This document shows positions 12,855 through 12,985 of a DNA stretch of 12,985 nucleotides, piece after piece. Source of the DNA: Firm-04 sp045628085 (GTDB lineage: Bacteria > Bacillota > Clostridia > Oscillospirales > Ruminococcaceae); contig JAZQOZ010000133.1 of assembly GCA_045628085.1 (NCBI GenBank), positions 1-12,985 of the forward strand. The letters are read 5' to 3'. The number at the start of each line of letters is the position of its first letter. The stretch's first letter is position 1. Both the position numbers and the translations under genes were made by a program. The notes below the pieces were generated by a model. That model did no database searches. It was not told the origin of the DNA and worked only from the letters and a program-made list of their open reading frames with translations.

Positions 12855-12985
12855 ATATCGGACAGCTTTCGGAAAAGCTATGTTGTCTCAAAAAATATTG
12901 CGATAAAGCCGCAGATAAGCTGGGGCTTGAATTCAAGCTGATGATCAATGAACAACAGTTGATCTGACATCTGTTATGCCGTATA
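12855..12985 (+). other. Hairpin-rich sequence after the rightward promoter, with a possible broken small frame
   Basis: AGCTTT-CGGA-AAAGCT forms a hairpin (12864-12879) just before an ATG at 12880. That ATG gives only eight codons, but dropping one A from the A6 run at 12890-12895 joins it to a frame ending ADKLGLEFKLMINEQQLI before TGA at 12965-12967. GCTTGAATTCAAGC (12925-12938) is a perfect 14-bp palindrome and GATCAA/TTGATC (12943-12964) another stem. No family recognised; it may be a leader RNA or the remnant of a small gene. Confidence 0.25.

Noticed and set aside
1..12985. CRISPR arrays, tRNA or rRNA genes, insertion sequences, att sites
   Set aside because: No regularly spaced repeats, no cloverleaf or rRNA segments, and no transposase or integrase motifs were found on either strand.

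Overview
The window looks like chromosome from an anaerobic, plant-fibre-degrading gut Firmicute, most likely a Ruminococcus or close Oscillospiraceae relative. The main evidence is a secreted GH44 glucanase carrying a dockerin (cellulosome) module, together with AGGAGG-type ribosome binding sites and TTGACA-N17-TATAAT promoters. No rRNA, tRNA, CRISPR array, transposase or integrase was recognised. The species assignment is inference.

Left part (1-5180, minus strand). A secreted polysaccharide-degradation locus. From right to left in the direction of transcription: a GH44 endoglucanase/xyloglucanase with an internal dockerin and an unassigned C-terminal module, read from a clear promoter with a 13-bp palindrome in its spacer; a DUF5131 (phage Gp37/Gp68-like, radical-SAM-like) protein; and a large secreted protein cut by the left window edge. 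That last protein joins a carbohydrate-binding-like domain, an SGNH/rhamnogalacturonan-acetylesterase-like domain and the start of a glycosidase-type barrel. Its SGNH domain has lost the catalytic Ser, Asn and His, so it appears to be a pseudoenzyme.

Middle part (5313-9808, plus strand). A carboxylate-uptake and catabolism cluster: a LysR regulator behind a perfect consensus promoter and a long structured leader, a TRAP (DctM-like) permease, a 92-residue two-helix membrane protein in the place of the usual small TRAP subunit, and an MmgE/PrpD-family enzyme with its catalytic residues intact, closed by a strong intrinsic terminator. No substrate-binding protein is present. An inverted repeat upstream of the permease shares a half-site with the lysR leader and is a candidate operator.

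Right part (9894-12985). A plus-strand CPBP intramembrane protease with its own promoter faces a minus-strand nitroreductase and aldo/keto reductase operon. The roughly 345 bases between them are packed with hairpins arranged so that the two transcripts may overlap antisense. Upstream of the nitroreductase, a second promoter with an extended -10 element starts almost exactly at the ATG of an unrecognised 34-residue, four-cysteine mini-ORF. A divergent plus-strand promoter then reads out of the window over a possibly broken small reading frame.

The best candidates for something undescribed are the dead-SGNH/glycosidase fusion, the apparently leaderless four-cysteine mini-ORF, and the SBP-less TRAP-like transporter with a half-size small subunit beside an MmgE/PrpD enzyme.
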